DNA from: Apium graveolens
Lineage: Eukaryota > Streptophyta > Magnoliopsida > Apiales > Apiaceae
Direction of reading: 5' to 3'
Assembly (NCBI RefSeq): GCF_009905375.1
Contig: NC_133655.1
Location: 164,841,995 to 164,905,994, forward strand
Length of the DNA: 64,000 nt
Under the pieces are notes generated by a model. The model searched no databases, was not told the origin of the DNA, and saw nothing but the letters and a program-made list of their open reading frames with translations. Positions 36,723 to 49,204 of the stretch are shown piece by piece (position 1 is the stretch's first letter; every line of letters starts with the position of its first letter). A program made the translations under genes and the position numbers.

Positions 36723-36812
36723 AGGACCATTGAGGAATTAATGACCATGGTTAGGGAAACTACCAGAGGTAGGATTGGCAGGTCACTACCGGAGGTTCGT
36801 TCAAGTTTGTAA

Positions 36813-37590
36813 AGATAGTATCCCCTTTAACGCGGCTTACTCGTAAGACTGAGAAGTTCGAATGGACAGAGAAATGCGAGAACAGCTTTCAAGAACTGAA
36901 GCAAAGGTTGGTGACGGCACCTATGTTGGCGTTGCCGGATGGAAAGGGAGATTTTGTGATGTGTAGTGACGCTTCGCATAAGGAATTAGGGTGCTTCTTA
37001 TACAGCACAACAAGGTAATCGCGTACGCGTCAAGACAATTAAGGGAATATAAAATTTGATATCCCCACCCATAAGCTTGGGCTCGTGGCAATAGTTTTTC
37101 CCTAAAGATTGGAGGCACTACTTGTATGGAGAGAAGTGCGAGAATTACCAAGCCATAAGTGCTCTAGTTCATTTTCGCGCAAAGAGAGCTCAACATACGC
37201 CCGAGGAGGCGGTTAGAGCTAATCAAGAATTATGATTGGGAGATTCTGTATCATTCGGGGAAAGCCAATGTGGTGGCTGATGCCCTTAGTAAAAAAGAGA
37301 GACTCAAGATAATAATGTCTTTGGGAGAGTTTATAAGAGATTTTGAGAAAATGGAAATAGAAGTGAAGGTAACCGGAGCCGGTACCGAAAAGCTGTTTGA
37401 GATTGCAATACAGCCCGAATTATCGAAAAGGATTATATGGTGCCAAGAAAAAGTGATGAATGAAGGCAGAAAGCCAACAAATAGATAAGAGATTAATACC
37501 GAGAAAGGTGATAAGGGAATAATGAGGTATTCCTATAGAATTTGGGTTCCAAATGTTCAAGAGCTTAAAGATGAGATCTTAGATGAAAGC
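36813..37590 (+). pseudogene. RT end, RNase H and integrase start of element F, out of place before gag
   Basis: Encodes [30 protein letters not shown] (RNase H), then, after frame breaks, VVADALSKKERLK and the integrase N-terminal region up to VQELKDEILDES near 37590. It follows the leader directly at about 36813, with gag and the front of RT missing, and gag-like sequence starts right after it. This order is not that of a normal element and points to template switching or internal recombination. Confidence 0.8.
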
Positions 37591-38300
37591 TAGTTTGAGG
37601 AATAAGATTTAGAGCAAACCCTGAACATGATAGTCAGTGAGGTCGCCATCAAGATCGAAGGAAACCATAACATGATGAAGTGGAAAATGAGGATTTAAAA
37701 TATATAGGAGGACCCCGATTATGGGGAGGAGGAGGGAATGTTCATACTAAGGAAACAGAAGTCGGGTAAGGAAAAGAGACCCGAGACGGTACTCCTATAC
37801 GAAAATTTATGGACCTTTCTAGACAGAACTTAGACTATTATCCCCAACCACCACCCTGAGGAAACAATGCGGTGAGAAATTCTTTCAGGACCTTTAAGTC
37901 GCTAAGCCCTTAGAGTTCCAAGGAACAAGCTGAACCAGTCGAGGCAAGAGCCTAGCTAAAGGAAATATAGGAATCATTTGAGATTCTAAATGATGGACGA
38001 ATCACAAAAGACTATTTTTGTCACTTACCCTCCTAAGAGAAGGGCCACCACTGGTGAGAGACCAAGAAAGGCACGGAGCCAAAGGTTAGAATAAACTGAT
38101 TAAAGTTCAGTCAATTGTTTTCGGGAAAGTAATTCCCAAGGTTATGGAGATAGTGTAAAAGCTTTAGAGTCAGAACAAAGGTGGACGAGTATGAGGAAAT
38201 ATGAAGCTAAGTTGTAAAAGTTGTCAAGATTCGTTCTGATGACAAGAATCCCAGAACGATGTGATGCTTGAAGTCAATGATTAGTGGGTTCATGAAATAA
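37591..38300 (+). pseudogene. gag remnant of element F
   Basis: Broken copy of the D-type gag. Legible pieces are KFMDLSRQNLDYYPQPPP (against EFMELLRANLNQQPIPPQP in D), FRTFKSLSP, QAEPVEARA and ESFEILN. Stops and frame changes occur every few tens of bases. Confidence 0.7.
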
Positions 38301-41100
38301 TGATAAGAGAAAGGAAAATAAAAAGAAACTGAAGTGGAAAGGAATATAAAGGCAATAGAGTTTGAGGAATGATAAGGGAGTTGGGTATGAGGAAACCCTA
38401 TAGACTCGTAGCAATAGAAATAGAAAAATATGTAATCGTCAGGATGAGGGTGATTCACCATGAGTTAAAATTGATGGTTGAGGGCATAAGAGATACATAT
38501 ATTTTATCCCCTGTAAGTTGGGAAGATTCGAGGAAACCTTGAGATAATTCAAAGGATAAATAATGAGACGCGGATAGACTGAGGAGACAAGAAAGTAAGA
38601 AATTAAGAAAATTGGATGAAGGAAGTGACCTTCAAGAAGGTGAAGTGTAAGACCGGTGGCATGATACCCAGAAAGGGAGACGCCAGATATGAAATATATC
38701 CCAACATTGAGGTGACTGTTGAGATAAACAACAAAAGTAAATAAGAAATTATTAAGAAGAGGTTCACGTTGAACACGACCAATATCTTCCAGAACATCCT
38801 TGTTATCATTACCAAATTAGGCAAGAAAAGCGGATAACCGTTGTTATCTTTTGGAGGCCGTATTGATTGACCTCATTTTGAATACAGATGTTATTGTGAA
38901 AATTAGGCATATACTATCGAGGTGGGAATGATTGAATAAGACACCCTTATCAGGGATATATGACTTGATTTATCCATGGAAGGATGCATGTACCTTTTTA
39001 AAGGTGGAATTAAGGATAGAACATTGGTAACTTAAAAGGAATCATAGGGGAATGCATAAATGTTGGCATTTCACCCTTAATAGGGACATCATGAGTTTTA
39101 ACAGTATGAATTGGAAAGGATTAAGGTAACAACAACCTTTAAAGAAACAGTGGAGAATTTTTTTTTTCAAAAGTATATAGACAATGATTCTGGTATAAAT
39201 AAATGGTATTTTGATATGCCATGTATCTAGAGAATACATGAGGAACGATTCAAGGATAACCTTAGAGGTTTTACAAGGAGAAAGGTAATATTCAAAATTC
39301 TCAAGAATAGAAATGTTGATAAAGGAAATATGACGTAATTATAATGATGCCAAGTGGGGCACGTGTTAAACCACGAGAAGGTATGGATCGAACCAGTAAT
39401 GATCGAAATTGTTCAGGGCAATTAGGACTTAAGATAAAAGATGTTCTAATTATGATTGAGAGTCAGTCATGACAGTGATTAACCTCTAAAGACTGAGGCA
39501 ATAACTTATGGAAAAAAAATGGTGATTTTTTTTTTTACTCATCAGATTTTAAGGAAAACATCTTCACATAAGCTGTGAATGAAATAAGGTAGAAAATTTA
39601 TTTGGAGGTGGTTAAAATGACATTGACTATAAGGAAATTTTACTATCAGGAAAGGCCAAAGAGGTGGCCGACACTTTAAAGGTAAGAGGATAATTATAGG
39701 CGCTTGTGCCAAAGGAATACAGTGATGATGGTTAAAGCTATGCAGGTTGTATTATAGTTTGGAAGATTGACATTCCTTCTGATGACTGTGCAATACCCAA
39801 CCGTAATAGTAGTTGGTAAAGGTTTAATTCGTGTAATCGCCATAAGCGGGCTATCTATCTCAGAAGATACTATCTTGAGATAAGCCAGGACCATATTTCA
39901 AAAAGGACTAGACGAACCCTTGAGTTAAGTCTTCTATTTAAGGTATACGATTAAGAATGGTATTAACCTGCTATCGTTGCTTTGACTAAAACTCTTCTGC
40001 AATTTTATCTACTTCATGTCATGAAAGTATGTCAGAGTTTGGATTGTTCTTCATGAATTATGATTGGTGATTATGTTAACTCCTTAGAAGTATTTTATAC
40101 GACACGTATGGACTCCGTATGGTTAGATATTAAGATTTCATGGAAAATGAATGACGACAGTAAGTCAGTGGTGGACTATAGTAATGCAACAATGATTCTG
40201 CGAGTAATGAGTCGATTACAACCATGAGAGTTGTATTGAAATGAATGTTGAGATTGAGTACCACTAATCGGGTCGTGGTGGTGTATAAGTTATCATTGAT
40301 AGACTAATTAAGTAGATTATCTACCTATTGAATACTTATTCCTTCTTATCAATAGAGAGTCATATTACTATACGAGGAAGGTTGCGATGCTAGCATAGAA
40401 TTCTAGTAACTATGATGTCTAGAATGAGATCCCAGATTCAATTTTTGATATCGAGGGAGTTTCAAAGGTGATTGTGTATAAGCTCGAGGAAGAGCATGGG
40501 TCCATAGAATGATGGATGGAATAGCAAAAATATTTAGGCATGTGAAATACGATGCTATAATACTTGATGTTGATATAAATACATATATGTTTTGTTCTCC
40601 TATGACAAACCTCTATAGTTCAGAGGTAGGTTCCAAGCCAGATATTTTGTGGCAGTATATTCTTTTTTTTTTATATTTACAATTCTCTTCAATTCGTTCT
40701 TTTCTCTTCTTTTCATTTCATATAAACTGAGAAGAACAACCCTTCCAGAAGGGGAAGTATTGCCGAATGACTATCTATCTGTGTGATAGAAGCCGAGTAT
40801 GATACCAGCTATTATTTAATTGCTTGTCAAGTACTAAAGGCTGGCCACCTTCTGTACTAACTATGCAATATAACAAGTGTTCATGATCATAGTGATCTCT
40901 CAATGAATTCTTTTACTTCTATATGATTGATCAAACTTTGGGAAATTGAAACAGCTGAAAAAGGAGTAATAAAGTTGTGGTAGTATTCGGAATGGAAACA
41001 CATTCGTGATACTAAGGTTGGCGTGGTTATTAAAAGATTATAGAACGCTAACGAGCAAAAGTATAACCAATATAATATTAGGAACGGAAGTTAGTAGCGA
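38301..41100 (+). other. Decayed interior of element F, no recognisable domains
   Basis: About 2.8 kb with no frame longer than about 80 codons and no confident domain. By position it should derive from gag-protease-RT of the same element. Short homopolymer T runs occur near 39160, 39525 and 40665. I see no gene here. Confidence 0.6.
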
Positions 41101-41549
41101 TTACGAACTGGAAAAGAATGGGTATTGAGAAGCAAAAGCTCTAATGCTAAAAGCTATAATGAGAGTCTGTGCAATAGACTTGAAAGAATTTGGAATGATC
41201 ACTTAACACAGATTGAGTTTTCTTACGACAATAGATCATATGTCATTATCGAGATGTCTCCTTATGAGATCCTTGGGGGAAGACAATGTCGATCTCCCTT
41301 ATGTTAGGATGAAGTTGTAGAGCGCAAGATGCTCGGACCTGCAGTAGTCCAAAGGACCAAGGATATAATAGATCTAATCAGAGAACGGCTGGTGGTAGCC
41401 CAAGATGGACATAAGAAGTATGTTGATTTGACACGAAAGGACAAGGAATATGAAGTAGGGGACCTAGTGTTGTTATAGGTATTCCCTTGGAAAAGATTGA
41501 TGAGATTCAGAAAGAAAGGAAAGCTAAGTCCACAAATTGTTGGACCCAT
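41101..41549 (+). pseudogene. Integrase C-terminal region of element F, first part
   Basis: Legible as RVCAIDL, then IEFSYDNRSYVIIEMSPYEI, GGRQCRSPLC, AQDGHKKYVDLTRKDKEYE and RFRKKGKLSP, with TAG replacing residues after SPLC and in VGDLVLL. It stops at the solo LTR inserted at 41550; the protein resumes at 44985. Confidence 0.8.
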
Positions 41550-44500
41550 TGTAATATCCGGGATATATCGTGTAATTATTTTTGCTATTATATAATTATT
41601 ATGTGTGTTCAGTATCTACTCTGTGAGCTAATTGTTAAGTGTTATCTGTACTTGAATATTCAAAAATAATATTAATTGAGTATTTTAATTTTTATATGTC
41701 CAAAATAAAATATAAATAATTGTCATATCTTCCTAATTATTTTTATGTTGGTTTATGGATTTATAAGAATCATATGAAATTTCTAAAATCTTTTTCCGGG
41801 TAATTAAAGTCTATTTTATAAAAACGGGAACGAACCGATGTCACCCGTTGTTACGTTTTTGGAACCCGAAACTTTTTCGAGAACTCCTTCCTAACGTAAT
41901 TGTAATATTCCGAGCATATTCCATGTTTCGACTTTTTCGATCCGGCGTACGGTTTGTCCTGCGCGGGTCCCGGCGCAACATTTTCGATACAATATTCGTT
42001 TCGGTAAATCAATAAAACCCGTATTTTCGATAAACGGGAGCTTTTTATTAAACTATCCCAATTATCACTTCGTAATACGTGTAACCAGGCGCTGAGACCA
42101 AGACCGCAGTACAAATTGTACTGATTTGGATAATTATCCCGAAAACCGATACCGTTTGGATCAGTTTTTACAAATAAACGTACCGTTTTATATCGGGAAT
42201 GATCCAACGGTATACTAATTTTCCGTAATTATAAATAGCCTTTTACCGTATTTTATTCCGTATCAAAATCATTTGCAGATAGTTAATTATATAATTTTCA
42301 GAGAAAAACCTTAATTACATAAACTGTTCTAAGAATCAAACAGCAAAACGAAGGCGTTACCGATCTCTGTTTTCAAAGCTTGAGTAACCAAAACAAAGGA
42401 TTTGAGGTGTTCTATCAAATTCTGAGCTTTGTTTCACTGCAGAAATCAAGGTTATTTTTCTAAAAATTTATTTATTTTCGAATTTATTTTATTAAAAATA
42501 TGAATTTTTGTTCGGATGATTGTTTGTATGATTTGATGATTGCATGTTGTAGAGCTTGTTTTCCTGATGATTTTCATATGTCATACGTCTGATTTGGAGT
42601 TCAATAACATGTTCAAATTTGAGTTTGATTTTCGAATTTTAAAATTAGGGTTTATAACCCGTATGAATGTTCTTAATTGAAATTTGGGGGTTTCTTATTC
42701 TGTGATAGATTGATGTTGTGTTATAGTGGGTTGTGTTCTCTGTGAAATTTGCAATCTAGTCGTATAAGTTTCATGAACCAACGAGGTCTGTAGAGAAGGG
42801 AGTTGTATTTTGAAGTTTTCGGATGTTCGCCGGAAACTGGAAAACTTCACGGCCAAATTTCGGCCAACTCAGGGATTGTTAGGATGAATTGATTGCATGG
42901 TTGTGTTCCTGATGTTGTGTAGATGTGATCTGGAGCTTGTGGTAAGGTGAGGAGGTCGGAATCGTGTTCTCCGGCGAACCCGACTATTTTCCGGCGACCC
43001 CCTGGAAAATTACAGTTTAGTACCTATAGTTTTGAAAACGATGCAGTTTGGTCCCTGTAGTTTACAGACTTTGCAAAAATTGGATTTCCGTTTTAAAAAT
43101 ATTTAAAAATCATATTTCCTATTTATTTTTATTATAAAAATTCATTTTTAATTTCTGAAAATTCTAAAAATTATTATTTTAATTCTGAAAATTATTTTTA
43201 ATTCACAAATAAATCTAAATTAATTAGTTAATTAATTTCAGTTAATTTATAATTGATTAATTGGTCAATTAATTCAAAAATTAATTGATTAATTGATTTA
43301 ATTAATTATTAATTGATTTTAATTAGTTATTTAATTAGATTTAATTATTTAAAAATGATTTAAAAATTCTGAAAAATAGTTTCGAGCTTTAAAATATTAT
43401 TCTAAATTATTTCCAAGGCTCGATAATTATTCTAAAATTATTTCGGAGCCAGAATGGGCCAACCGAACCCTGTTTATTAACCCGAAATTGATCCAACGAC
43501 CCGTTTTAATTCCAAAAAATGTTTTAAAAACCATTTTAAATACCAGAAAGCCTATTTATGACCCTAGACTTCTTTATAAATAATATATCATTGATTACGT
43601 GATGTATTATGTGCTATATGTGACTTGTTAATTGACTATCGGTGTATATATTCGGTGTTTACTTGATTATTGCATAACTTTCAATCCGTTAATCAGATTT
43701 GGGTAAAACGAAGGGTAGATAGAAGTATGTGTTGAATAGAATTCCATGAGTAAATTATTGATAGATGCTTATGATATGTGAGCAGAAGAGGCAAGACGTA
43801 AGAAAGGGAAACAGATAGTTGAAGAGTAAGACGGTTGTGATTGGAAACGAGTGCAGTGTAGTAAGCTAATATCAGGCAAGTGTTCTGAACTTTCTCGAGA
43901 TATTGTAGTACTTGATAATCCTGTGATATTGCAAGTGCTTTGAAGCACAGAAACCTAAATCCTGATTTCAGTTATTGTCCTTGAGCCATGAATCATATTC
44001 TTTCTAATCCATTGATTATTGTATACCCAAACAAGAATCACAAATCTACGATACTACTCTACAAATACATACAAACTAAATACCAAACACTGAAATGAAC
44101 CATTATATACTCAACCCATGGTATCTTATACTTTGAAAGATCGAATCCTTGAAACCTTGAAACGTTGATTCCTTTGTTATCCAATTCTTTCATTACCGAG
44201 CATCCAAGCTTTTAAATTGCCTTATTGATCCTTGCAAGGATTGAAACCCTTTCATTGTTAAACATTTATTGTTGTTAATGATTTCGGTTATTGTTTATTA
44301 TTGCATACTCTATTATTATATTAGAATTGGATTGTTTTTATAAAATTGTGGACCAGATTCATGGTCAGACCATATAATGGTCAAGTTAGGCCAATGTGTG
44401 CCTTGGATCCAGTAGTTAGAGCAATACTGTGTGACTTGCTCGGGGTTAGTGCGTGACTGATCAGCAGCCTAACCTTGGTTTTAAATTAAAATTATAATAT

Positions 44501-44984
44501 CCAATTCTAAATCATAATCCATTGTTCACTTGATATCATAACCATATTCACCTGATGATCATTATTCTCAGTTTTGTCATCGTAACTTGCTGAGCTAGGT
44601 AGCTCATTTGTGCGATGTTGTTTATATTCTTTCCAGTTAAAAAGGAACCAGTTGGTAAAGAGGATCCCCAGTCCAGCGCGAGAGCTTGGGGTTCAGGTTG
44701 AGAAAGCTGAGCTAGTAGGCTTCTTTTGGAATAATTTAAGTTTGTAAAAAGTTGTAATAATGTTTAATACTCAGTTTGAATTTGAAATAGTTGGGATTTG
44801 AACGGTTTGTAATATATTAGTGTGTTTGGCTTGTGTGCATACTTTAACCTGTTGCGGTCCATGGTGGTTGGTAAGTAGGGTCATTGCATATATTATTATT
44901 ATCTTTATTATTGTTATAAGCAGGTTATAATTAAGGTGTGTGTGTGGACCCCAAACTTCTGACCCGGGTTTGGAGCGCGCCACA
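41550..44984 (+). repeat. Element G: solo LTR of the A/B family (3435 bp)
   Basis: Starts TGTAATATCCGGG and ends GCGCGCCACA, with the same length and order as LTR A. It has no internal region, and F's integrase continues on the far side, so it is a solo LTR left by LTR-LTR recombination. The flanks are CCCAT (41545-41549) and CCCTT (44985-44989), a target duplication with one mismatch. A TATAAATAG box lies at 42230-42238. Confidence 0.92.
42230..42238 (+). promoter_or_regulatory. LTR TATA box of solo LTR G
   Basis: TATAAATAG at the conserved position 680 bp into the LTR. It could still start transcription into F's remains. Confidence 0.55.
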
Positions 44985-45337
44985 CCCTTGGATATATTAA
45001 GACGTTTTGGGAAGTTAGCATATGAGCTAGCCCTACCCCCAAACATGTAGCAAGTCATAACGTGTTCCACGTATCAATGTTAAGGAAGTGTAAGTCGGAT
45101 GCCAGATAAATAGGGGCATATGAGCGCATAGACATGCAACCCGACGTAACCTTTATGGAGCAACCAGGAAGGGTTATAGAGTGAAAAGGAACAAGTGCTT
45201 AGGAGAAGGGTTATCAAACTAGGAAGAGTTTGGTGGTAGGACCACAATGTGGGAAAATTTACTCGAGAGCTAGAAAGTGCAATGCTAAAAGAGTATCCCT
45301 ATTCATTTTCTATTTGATTCCGGGACGGAATCCTTTT
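44985..45337 (+). pseudogene. Integrase C-terminal end of element F, second part
   Basis: Continues with the segment ILRRFGKLAYELALPPNM, a stop, and further decayed tail up to AKEYPYSFSI-like sequence before the PPT. It corresponds to D at about 60940-61264. Confidence 0.7.
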
Positions 45338-45350
45338 AAGGAGGGGAGAC
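45338..45350 (+). other. Polypurine tract of element F
   Basis: AAGGAGGGGAGAC directly before the LTR start TGTAATAACC. Intact, so the cis signals for reverse transcription (PBS, PPT, LTRs) all survive. Confidence 0.88.
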
Positions 45351-47157
45351 TGTAATAACCCCCAAAATTTTGAACTTTTTGTAACCCTTATGAATAGTGT
45401 TTTACCTAAATGAGAAAACTTTTCATGCCACACTATGTAGGGGTTCTGTTATGGATATTCTGAGATTTTATTAGTACTCTATATGGTATATAAGTGTATG
45501 TAAAGATGGTCAGAAGCCAATTCCGAACACTTTGATTTTTCCCGGAAATCCACTAGATACGGAAAGAATTGAGTATAAGGTAACATGAAAAAGTATTTAA
45601 ATTAAAGGATTATAAGAGAGGATCATAAAAGGAATATAATATATTGAGAAAGGTTAAGGGAACCTAAGTAATAAGATCCCGGGTATGATCCCTCAAACGA
45701 TAAACGAAAACGAAAGTTAAGCGAACCGTATAACAGATCAACGGTCATTAGGCAAACAATTAGGGAATTAATCAAAGGGATTAGAGAGGATGATGTCACC
45801 CAACCAATGAGAAGAGGACAAGGAGGGAAAGATGACATCATAGCATGACACAAGCATGACATAAGGAGGAAGGAGATGTGGATGGTTATTAACCCCACAA
45901 AGTCCAAGGTTAAATAGGTAATTAACTAAAACAAAAACAAAACCAAATCAACCAAGCCAAAACAAATCATTTTTCACCAAAATAAAAATCTATTTCTCTT
46001 CACAAAGAACTTGCTCTCGGCTTTTTGGCATTTCAAAGGGAAATTTTTTCAAAATCCAAGATCCAACCTTCCTAAATTGGTAAGATAATTCCCTAGTCAT
46101 CCTTATGCATAGATATGGCTATATTATAAGTTTAAGCACCCCATTCATTCTCAATCTTCTTCAATAAATCAATGAAGAAGATAATGAATAGTGATTTCAA
46201 AGTTTTTAACTTGAATTTTTCTTGTTTTCCTTTAAGATCCAAGCATCCCTAAGACTTCTCAAGGCTTCTTAAGGCTTCCTAGCTACTCCCACCATTTCAA
46301 GGAAGGTATATCATCTCCAAACCCTAGATTCCTTTGTATAATAAGATGATTTTGATTGTTATGGTGATATAGTAGCTTAATGCTTGTGGTTTAGAGTTTG
46401 GGTTGGAGTGGTAGTGAAATGGAATGGTGAATCTTGTTGTTTTGGTTAAAAGAACTTAAGTATAGTTAAATTCAAGCTTAAGCATAAGTATAAATGTTAA
46501 TATTGAATTGATTGGGGCATTTATGATGTGATAAGGATGGAATTTTGTTGTATGAATGGATTGAGGTTGAATTGTGATGGTTTTTGAATGGTTTAAAATT
46601 GGGAAATCGCGTAAACATAGTCGTCGTAATGTCCGATTTATTTTAGACTGCTTTTGTTCATAACATTTGGAGCCGAGAAATCCCTGCTAGGTTATGACCA
46701 TTGCCATGTTTAGATAGTTCATGTTACGAGCTTCGTTTTGATATGTAGTTCGTTTGATTCCGATGTACGGTTTAGGAGAAACGACCGTTTCAAGTAACGA
46801 CATTTTGCGAACAAAACTTTTCCCCTCGCCTTACTTTGAAACATAGGTTAAAGACCAAAAAGGATTAATTAGTGTATGAAACAATTATGGTAAGAGTGTT
46901 AGGAAGTTGTTAAGACACTCGCGAAGGAATCGCCTTAAAACTCGTAATGGTTAATTTATTAAAAATGGTGGAGCCGAGGGTACTCGAGTGACTTAAGAGA
47001 ATCAGTAAGCGCAAAACAAGCGTTAGAGTCTAAGTTAGTTAAAGTATAGATTTACAAGTGACTTTGGTTTAATTCCAACTTACTTGTTGTTTATAGGTTA
47101 CCAGACTCGTCCCGAGCCTTTTATCACCCCCAGTCGCTCAGGCAAGTTTTCTACCCG

Positions 47158-47273
47158 TTATATATATATATATATTTTTTTTTTTTAAAGGTGAAAGCAT
47201 TTTCTAAAACCGGGAGTCGAGGATCCCGAGTAGATTTTATATATATATATATATTTTTTTTTATATATATATG
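47158..47273 (+). repeat. TA and T microsatellite runs in the F 3' LTR
   Basis: Two (TA)n runs joined to poly-T blocks, at 47158-47188 and 47240-47273. The 5' LTR has one (TA)n run (35038-35072) and normal unique sequence where the first run sits. They may mark a collapsed or gap-filled assembly stretch. Confidence 0.7.
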
Positions 47274-47813
47274 GTAATAGTTTTCAAAACTATTAATCGA
47301 ATAAGGTTTATTCGATAACTTTATTTTATTAATGAATATTATCTTGAATATTCATTCGAGGACTTATGACTCCTTTATATTATTTATTGAATATTACTTG
47401 GATATTCATTTGAGGATGTATGACTCCTTTATTTTATTTAATGAATATTATTTATAATATTCATTCGAGGTATTATGACTCCGCTTATTATTTATTAATA
47501 TTCTTTATTTATTAAAGAATAATGTTCGATAATCAAACTTACTTTTGATATTCAAATAAAGATATTACTTTCGTATAAGTATATCTTTGATTATTTACTA
47601 TTCATTTCAATTATAAGTTTTCCAACTTCTACCTCAATTACTCTTTATGGGAATATTATTTAAATAATAATATTTAGATATTTCTTTATGTTGAGACTGA
47701 TTTACTTTATTAAATCAGCGTTATTCCAAACCCTCTTTAAAGTATTTTCAAGTCTTTAAAATGATTTTTAAAAGTTAGAGCGGATCCCAAAAATCATTTT
47801 TATATTTAAGATC

Positions 47814-48052
47814 TTCTTTTTTTAAAAAAAAGGGGATTTAAATACTCGCTCAAAACCGGAGGGATCCGGCTCTGTGGTGTGTTTTATATTCGCAACAAGG
47901 TTGCTGTCTTGATAAAAAAGTTTTTGATTACTTACCCAATATTCGGGAAGTAAAATTCTTGGAACAAGTTAATCCATTAACAGGCATCGCCTGGGAAATA
48001 TCGGTGAGTTTTCCTTTCCAACTAGATACGACTTCTTGGTGGAGCCGTATCA
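47814..48052. other. 239-bp block present only in the F 3' LTR
   Basis: It replaces about 5 bases (CCAAA) of the 5' LTR between TTAAGATC and ACAAGTTTCT. It begins with a T/A homopolymer boundary (TTCTTTTTTTAAAAAAAA). One plus-strand frame is open for about 70 codons and includes CLDKKVFDYLPNIREVKFL and NPLTGIAWEISVSFPFQLD, which reads like protein but which I do not recognise. No target duplication is seen. Confidence 0.6.
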
Positions 48053-49204
48053 ACAAGTTTCTACTTGGGGAAAGGGGGAACGAGCTTTACGTTTCAGAGT
48101 CATGGATTTTATCTAAACTAGGAGTGGCATAAGTGGTCGAGTGGCACCGGCCCAGCCTTATTATATTGGCCCAAATGGCCTGAAAGTTCCGCTAAGGCGG
48201 TCCATTCCTTAGGAGTTCAGTGTTCGGTTGACAAGTAAATCCGACAGGTTCTCCTCTACATGTAGAAAATGGTGGGGTTGTACTACTACGACTGATCATC
48301 GTAAGTGGTCTTCCTGGCGCGGCAAACTCCCGTAATGAGTTCATCATCCATTTGGATAATTCTGCAACACTACCCGTAGCATTTCGATCGAAAGGCTACT
48401 AATGGGTGGTTGCCGAAGCATTGACAGGGTCAAACAGTTTTGTTGGTGTATCCATTGAATGAAGTATCTCGTAACTTCATTTCTTTTCAAAATATTTCAA
48501 ATATCAAATATTCTCAAGTTTTATTTATGGTCTCATCTATGGGATGACCTCGTGAATCTTATTATACTTTGAACAGTAGTAGTTCAAGTAGATTTCTAAA
48601 AATTGTATAAGTATAGTGAAGTAATTGGTAACTTCATCTTCTTTTAAAACTTATACCCAGTAAGTAATTAACTTACTCATGATAAAGAATTCTAGTAAGT
48701 ATCCATTTAGATACTTGTATTATTGTTATCACTATATATTATCTTGCGAGTTGTAAGGCTCACTCTTGCTTTATTTCTTCATCACACAACAACAGTTAGG
48801 AAAGATGGCCAGACTCCAGCAGACCCAGCGCAAGCGCGTGGGAAGCGTCCCGCGTCTTCCCGTTGATGTTATAGCTACTATAGCTGTAGAGGTAGATCTA
48901 TTGGTAGATCAGGCATTCTACTTTTGAGAATCAAATTATGTATAATTATAACTTGTGGCAGATAATGGCAATTAACTGTAAATTTATCAAGTAATCATTT
49001 TGGGTTGTAATAACTTTTAATTGTGGATTCAAGGACTTGTACTTATTTCAATTTCATCTCTGAGACTATAACGGGTTGTGGTGTGTATTAGTGTGGGGTC
49101 ACAACATAGGGTTATTTATTATTAATTAAGTGAAGTGATATTGTGGAAAGAAAGACCGTGACGACCCGGATCCCTGACCCCGGATCTGGGGGTGTTACAA
49201 CTGG

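Larger units (their letters stand above)
32972..49199 (+). mobile_element. Element F: Ty3/gypsy element with young LTRs and a rearranged, decayed interior
   Basis: Perfect 5-bp duplication ACTGG at 32967-32971 and 49200-49204, inside ORF3 of E. The order is LTR 32972-36328, PBS 36333, leader remnant, an RT/RNase H/integrase fragment, gag remnant, unrecognisable decayed DNA, integrase C-terminus (split by solo LTR G), PPT 45338 and LTR 45351-49199. pol pieces precede gag, so the interior is rearranged. Over the first 740 bp or so the LTRs differ by about 9 substitutions, while the interior is saturated with stops. That implies a non-autonomous element moved in trans. Confidence 0.9.
45351..49199 (+). 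repeat. 3' LTR of element F (3849 bp)
   Basis: Collinear with the 5' LTR except for three large differences: a missing segment of about 220 bp replaced by TA and T runs at 47158-47188, an extra 239-bp block at 47814-48052, and about 440 bp at 48497-48930 that the 5' LTR has lost. The last holds a 40-codon ATG frame (MARLQQTQRKRVGSVPRLP at 48805) that is too short to call. Confidence 0.92.

Noticed and set aside
36921..37151. Open frames antisense to RNase H regions (also near 59203-59511 and 60661-60927)
   Set aside because: Shadows of the conserved pol sequence on the opposite strand; no domain of their own.
38301..41100. Possible independent gene inside element F
   Set aside because: No long frame or domain; position and fragments fit decayed gypsy interior.
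48805..48927. A 40-codon ATG frame in the F 3' LTR (starts MARLQQTQRKR)
   Set aside because: Short; the related site in the D LTR (about 25420) is alignable only loosely and not in one shared frame, so coding is not supported.
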